Positions 7,062-9,731 of a stretch of DNA of 9,731 nt are shown here, piece after piece; positions within the stretch are counted from its first letter, which is position 1; each line of letters opens with the position of its first letter. Source of the stretch: an uncultured Anaerococcus sp. (lineage in GTDB: Bacteria > Bacillota_A > Clostridia > Tissierellales > Peptoniphilaceae); assembly GCA_902488555.1 (NCBI GenBank), contig CABTWT010000040.1, forward strand, positions 1 to 9,731. The letters run 5' to 3'. The position numbers and the translations under genes were made by a program. The notes below the pieces were generated by a model. It made no database searches. It worked only from the letters and a program-made list of their open reading frames with translations, and was not told the origin of the DNA.

Positions 7062-8261
7062 CTATTTAATTTCTTCTAAAAGCTCATTGAGTGCGTATAT
7101 AAATTGCTTATCATTTGCTAAGTCTTTTTTGCTTATATCAAAATCTTCGTCTGCTTCAACTTCGATATCTGGTTTAACACCAACCTTATTAATTTGAGTT
7201 CCATTTGGTGTGAAATATTCACTTATAGTGATTTTAGCACCAGCGCCATTTTGAAGATTGAAGATTTTTTGAACAACTCCCTTTCCAAAAGATTGGGTGC
7301 CGACTACCTTAGCTCTTCCTCGATCTTTTAGAGCTCCCGCAAGGATTTCACTAGCTGATGCTGAGTTTTCATTTTGGATGATGGTTAGTGGTATGTCATC
7401 AAAGTCACCGTTGCTCTTTTCAACAGTTTCACTGCCATCTTTTTCCTTTGTAGTTACAATTGTTCCCTCGTCAAGGAAATTATCCGCTATATTAATTACT
7501 ACATCCAAGGCACCACCTGGGTTGTTTCTAACATCTAGGATAAGCCCATCAATATCTTGGCTCTTAAGTCTATTAAAGCTTTCAGAAAAGTCATTCCAAG
7601 TCACATCATCAAATGCCATTATATGAATATAGCCAATTTTCTTTCCATCGATTTCTACAATATCATCATCAATAGTATCTACATTTACATCAGCCCTATC
7701 AACCTTAACATCAAACTCCTTAGAATTTGCAGAATTTTCCTCCACTCTTAGGATAGTCAAATTAACACTAGTTCCTGGTTCACCTTTGATTTCTGCAACG
7801 GCTTCTTCAAGCTGATCTGCACCAAAAGCAGTTCCATTGACCTTTGTTATATAATCACCAGGCATAATACCAGCTTCTTTGGCAGGAGAATTATCAAAAA
7901 CAGAAATAGCTTTTATATATCCTTCCTTGCTAGCTTGGACAGAAACACCAATACCTTGGTATCTACCATTTAAAGTTTCCATAAGTTTTGAGAACTCATC
8001 TGGTGAATAATAAGAAGTATAAGGATCACCTAGGTTTGCAAACATCCCTTTTAGTGAACCTTCATATATTTGATCATCTGTAAAATCATATAAATAATTT
8101 TGTTTTAATAATGCCTTAAGTCCTTGCATATCGGCAATATGTTCACTATCCCTATTATCTTCAGTAGAAACACCACCCATATTGCCACCTATTGTATAAC
8201 CTGTGTATCCAACACCAGCTACAATAAGTAAGGCTAAGATAAATTTGCCAAATTTTTTCAT
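7062..8261 (-). CDS. ctpA: S41 family carboxyl-terminal processing protease (Ctp)
   Basis: This 399-aa serine protease acts outside the membrane. Residues about 7-25 are one hydrophobic segment, an uncleaved anchor or signal peptide. A PDZ domain follows (about 103-172, with GIGVSVQ and NSPAKEAGIMPGDYITKVNG), then the S41 core. ILDVRNNPGGALDVV (241-255) is a core signature. The catalytic set is Ser302 (NSASASEILAGAL), Lys327 (SFGKG) and Gln331; the Ser+25 and Lys+4 spacing matches the Ser/Lys/Gln triad of Bacillus CtpB. Length is normal for the family. The start is supported by GGAGG 4 nt before the ATG. It heads an operon with two mgtE genes, 8 bp apart, so the transporters depend on its transcript. 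Substrates are unknown; family members trim C-termini of exported or membrane proteins. The symbol is given at family level. Confidence 0.93.
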   Translation of the reverse strand: MKKFGKFILALLIVAGVGYTGYTIGGNMGGVSTEDNRDSEHIADMQGLKALLKQNYLYDFTDDQIYEGSLKGMFANLGDPYTSYYSPDEFSKLMETLNGRYQGIGVSVQASKEGYIKAISVFDNSPAKEAGIMPGDYITKVNGTAFGADQLEEAVAEIKGEPGTSVNLTILRVEENSANSKEFDVKVDRADVNVDTIDDDIVEIDGKKIGYIHIMAFDDVTWNDFSESFNRLKSQDIDGLILDVRNNPGGALDVVINIADNFLDEGTIVTTKEKDGSETVEKSNGDFDDIPLTIIQNENSASASEILAGALKDRGRAKVVGTQSFGKGVVQKIFNLQNGAGAKITISEYFTPNGTQINKVGVKPDIEVEADEDFDISKKDLANDKQFIYALNELLEEIK

Positions 8262-8298
8262 AAAACCTCCAATCTATTACTCAAATAAAGTAGTAATT

Positions 8299-8328
8299 TT
8301 TATATAATATAATAATATAACTATACAA
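8299..8328 (-). promoter_or_regulatory. Possible promoter of the protease/mgtE/mgtE operon
   Basis: On the minus strand TTGTAT (8328-8323) is followed after 18 nt by TATAAA (8304-8299). A start near 8292 would leave a leader of about 30 nt ending in GGAGG. The region is almost pure A/T, so other -10 choices exist. The whole gap before the operon is 89 nt, too short for an M-box magnesium riboswitch. No convincing terminator follows the EamA gene here, so read-through from it is possible. Confidence 0.4.
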
Positions 8329-8350
8329 TTTTTCAGCTATTTTTAAACAG

Positions 8351-9253
8351 CTATTTACTAATATTAGCTATGTATACTCCCACCATAATTACAATAGCTC
8401 CAAGGACTTGATAAAGCTCAAATCCCTCATTTAGTATCAAAATCCCTGCAAGAACAGAAACTGCTGTAGACACCCCTATAAAAGAAGATGTTCTATTAAC
8501 GCCAATCCTTGTAATAGCCATATTGGATAAGAAGAAGGCCAAAATAGAACAGCCTATAGCTTGGTATAAAATCGCAATCAAAAAGCTCCTGTCATTAAAC
8601 GGAAGACTTATTAGAGTTTGGAAACTCCTATTATACAAAGCTTCTATTATTGCAAGAATGGTAAAAAATAAGCCTCCACAAATAAGCATCATATAAGTAA
8701 TCTCAGATTCTGTGTAAGTTTTGACCTTGCTAACAAAAACGCTATATAAAGCATAGGAGATAACAGCAATAAGCAAAAACAAATATCCAATCACAGAAAA
8801 ACTTGACGATAAGCCAAGAGATAAAACAGTAATCAATACCCCAATTAGAGTTACAATTATACCAGTAACTTGTCTTTTACTAGGCTTTTCATTTAACAGC
8901 AAACTTGATGCAATAAGAGAAGCTATAGGAATAGAGGCCAGAAATATTCCACTTTCAGAAGCTGTTGTATGATCAATACCAATAGTTTCCGCTATGTAAT
9001 AAATACAAGGGGAAAATAAAGCAACAGGCAGAAGTTCCTTAATAGACTTACCTCTAAAATCAACCTTAATAACTTTAAACAAAACAAATAAAGTCATTAC
9101 AATAGCCCCAATCAAAAATCTCCACCCCAAAAGAGCAAAAGTAGTCGCTGATTGAGTAGCTTTTTTTGTAAAAATGTAAGATAAACCGTAAAGAGTTTCA
9201 CAGAAAAAAGCCGCCAAAACCCCAATAGTCTCATTCTTTTTAATATCTGTCAT
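8351..9253 (-). CDS. EamA/DMT-superfamily transporter, 10 predicted membrane helices
   Basis: This 300-aa inner-membrane protein is a drug/metabolite-type exporter. It is made of two EamA repeats of five helices, about 8-140 and 153-297. Each repeat ends in the same pattern: LNEKPSKRQVTGIIVTLIGV (120-139) and LNEGFELYQVLGAIVIMVGV (274-293). The early WRF (44-46) is also typical. Length is normal. The substrate cannot be inferred; relatives export amino acids, metabolites or drugs. The frame can be read from a TTG 12 bp upstream, but GGAG overlaps that codon and lies 6 nt before the ATG at 9253, so the ATG is chosen. It appears to be a single gene; no clear terminator separates it from the protease operon 89 bp downstream. 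Confidence 0.92.
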   Translation of the reverse strand: MTDIKKNETIGVLAAFFCETLYGLSYIFTKKATQSATTFALLGWRFLIGAIVMTLFVLFKVIKVDFRGKSIKELLPVALFSPCIYYIAETIGIDHTTASESGIFLASIPIASLIASSLLLNEKPSKRQVTGIIVTLIGVLITVLSLGLSSSFSVIGYLFLLIAVISYALYSVFVSKVKTYTESEITYMMLICGGLFFTILAIIEALYNRSFQTLISLPFNDRSFLIAILYQAIGCSILAFFLSNMAITRIGVNRTSSFIGVSTAVSVLAGILILNEGFELYQVLGAIVIMVGVYIANISK

Positions 9254-9286
9254 AATAATCTCCAAAAATTCACTTATCTACTAACC

Positions 9287-9292
9287 ATTATA
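9287..9292 (-). promoter_or_regulatory. Possible -10 box of the EamA transporter gene
   Basis: A perfect TATAAT on the minus strand lies about 34 nt before the ATG. The -35 region at the right distance (TTCTTT, 9315-9310, 17 nt) is poor, so only the -10 box is claimed. A start near 9280 gives a leader of about 27 nt with GGAG before the ATG. Confidence 0.5.
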
Positions 9293-9470
9293 GCAAATAA
9301 TAGATAAATAAAGAAAAGTAAGAAGAAGTAAGATTAAAATAATGTATACGTTTAATAGAAAAATTATAAGATTCTAAATAAATCCAACGCTCGTTATCAC
9401 ACCCACGAGGATGACAAGTTTTGATGGACAAAGAGTACTAAAGTGATTTAAAATAGGCGTAATTAACTAA
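9293..9470. other. Intergenic spacer without a recognisable gene
   Basis: This is AT-rich sequence between the EamA gene and the repeated segment at the right edge. Short open stretches exist: on the minus strand from about 9436 to 9290 (no ATG, no ribosome site), and on the plus strand about 9380-9447, again without a credible start. An inverted pair CTCGT/ACGAG (near 9390-9410) is too short to mean much. It may hold a decayed unit of the neighbouring repeat array, but beyond 9471 I see no alignment to it. Confidence 0.35.
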
Positions 9471-9519
9471 AGCTCATGATAGGTAGGTTTAACGAAACAT
9501 ATATGTATATAATAAGAAA
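9471..9519. repeat. Direct repeat, copy 1 (diverged)
   Basis: This 49-nt segment matches 9683-9731 without gaps at an offset of 212 bp, with 39 identical positions by hand count. The final 29 nt (9491-9519) match at 26 positions, and the last 20 are identical. Minus-strand content in order: the T-rich tail of the terminator at 9510-9537, an A/T-rich promoter-like stretch, then a diverged copy of the leader down to ATGAGC. Confidence 0.8.
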
Positions 9520-9537
9520 GGCACCCTACAAAGGGTG
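9510..9537 (-). terminator. Intrinsic terminator after the tRNA-like segment
   Basis: On the minus strand CACCCT (9537-9532) pairs perfectly with AGGGTG (9527-9522) across a 4-nt loop, followed by CC and TTTCTTATT. The same T-rich tail begins the minus strand at the window edge (9731-9723), which hints at another such terminator just outside. On the plus strand the hairpin would have no U-run. Confidence 0.6.
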
Positions 9538-9703
9538 GTCCTAAAGCTAGCGGACGGCTTATTACTTGGTGAGCCTCCAGCGACTCGAACCCTGGACGCA
9601 GTCCGTCGTGCGGTTTCAGATGCTTGCATCTGAAATCTCTGAGATGAGCATAGCGAATCCAGAGAACTGTTAAGAGCCGAAAGGCTCATAACCGGTACGT
9701 CAA
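9520..9703 (-). ncRNA. Candidate structured RNA with tRNA-like 3' end; family not recognised
   Basis: On the minus strand 9687-9681 (GAGCCTT) can pair with 9577-9571 (GAGGCTC), followed by A and an encoded CCA (9570-9567), giving a 121-nt tRNA-like unit. A T-arm is present: CAGGG-TTCGAGT-CGCTG (9594-9578) with one G-G mismatch. The middle does not fit a tRNA: there is a 9-bp hairpin with a 4-nt loop (9614-9622 with 9627-9635), a 6-bp stem (9636-9641 with 9660-9665), and no 7-nt anticodon loop. TATAAT at 9715-9710 could start transcription near 9703, and the terminator at 9510-9537 would end it. A competing hairpin, GAGCC-GGCTC (9674-9687), has a GAAA loop on the plus strand, so the strand is not certain. 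The 66-codon frame across it (9689-9489, minus) has no ribosome site and looks like chance. Alternatives are a decayed tRNA, a tRNA-derived repeat, or an unknown small RNA. Confidence 0.4.
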
Positions 9704-9731
9704 ACGAAGATTATATGTATATAATAAGAAA
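9683..9731. repeat. Direct repeat, copy 2 (at window edge)
   Basis: This is the partner of 9471-9519 at a 212-bp offset. On the minus strand it starts with the T-rich tail, contains a perfect TATAAT (9715-9710) where copy 1 has TATATG, and ends at the GAGCC of the tRNA-like acceptor. It runs to the last base, so the repeat may continue outside the window. Confidence 0.8.

Noticed and set aside
8262..8350. Possible Mg2+ riboswitch before the protease/mgtE operon, or a terminator of the EamA gene
   Set aside because: The gap is only 89 nt of nearly pure A/T. It holds a direct repeat of AATAGCTG and a 4-bp AGCT pairing, but no stable hairpin with a T run and no M-box features.
9254..9265. TTG start adding four residues to the EamA transporter
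   Set aside because: The GGAG ribosome site overlaps this TTG and is correctly spaced for the ATG at 9253.
9290..9436. Open stretch on the minus strand upstream of the EamA gene
   Set aside because: It lacks an ATG and ribosome site, overlaps the EamA promoter region, and resembles no family I know.
9520..9540. T-box antiterminator on the plus strand (AAGGGTGGTCC)
   Set aside because: The sequence after GGGTGG lacks ACCGCG, no Stem I features precede it, and the hairpin works better as a minus-strand terminator.
9578..9687. tmRNA or selenocysteine tRNA
   Set aside because: GGATTCG and the CCA end recall tmRNA, but the length, the missing tag frame and the wrong 5' end exclude it. The stem lengths and the lack of a UCA anticodon loop exclude tRNA-Sec.
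9489..9689. 66-codon open frame on the minus strand across the structured segment
   Set aside because: It has no ribosome binding site and runs through the tRNA-like T-arm, CCA end and terminator hairpin. Its Ser/Arg-rich product looks like chance translation of an RNA gene.

Overview
The window looks like low-GC Firmicutes chromosome. It is AT-rich, has AGGAGG-type ribosome binding sites, TTGACA/TATAAT-type promoters, intrinsic terminators with U-runs, and a T-box leader. The lipoprotein and MgtE sequences feel like anaerobic Tissierellia/Peptoniphilaceae (Anaerococcus-like), but that placement is an impression from sequence style, not a search result. All six supported transcription units read on the minus strand, so the layout below runs from the right edge to the left.

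Right edge (9471-9731): an unusual structured segment, probably an RNA gene or a tandem array of them. Two imperfect copies of a 49-nt spacer lie exactly 212 bp apart. Between them is a 121-nt minus-strand segment with a tRNA-like acceptor pairing, a TTCGAGT T-loop and an encoded ACCA end, followed by an intrinsic terminator. It does not fold as a normal tRNA. Next, across a gene-poor spacer, comes a 10-TM EamA/DMT-family transporter (8351-9253).

Centre (4264-8261): a tight three-gene operon with an S41 carboxyl-terminal processing protease followed by two tandem, closely related mgtE magnesium transporter/channel genes (gaps of 8 and 12 bp). It ends at a clear terminator. There is no room in front of it for an Mg2+ (M-box) riboswitch.

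Then (2778-4240): a two-gene operon with its own promoter, encoding an acyl-ACP thioesterase and an HD-domain predicted phosphohydrolase that overlap by 8 bp, ended by a strong terminator. The thioesterase start is placed at 4190 instead of the longest-ORF start at 4262, because the terminator of the preceding operon and a near-consensus promoter lie in front of or inside the extension.

Left (263-2596): a single-gene unit for a large oligopeptide-type ABC transporter substrate-binding lipoprotein, with its own promoter and terminator and no permease or ATPase genes nearby.

Left edge (1-194): a promoter followed by the 5' part of a T-box riboswitch (Stem I through the CCCGUUA region). It reads out of the window and should control an amino-acid-related gene lying beyond position 1.

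No CRISPR array, transposase, phage gene, rRNA or canonical tRNA was seen. The most unusual part is the repeated, tRNA-like segment at the right edge.
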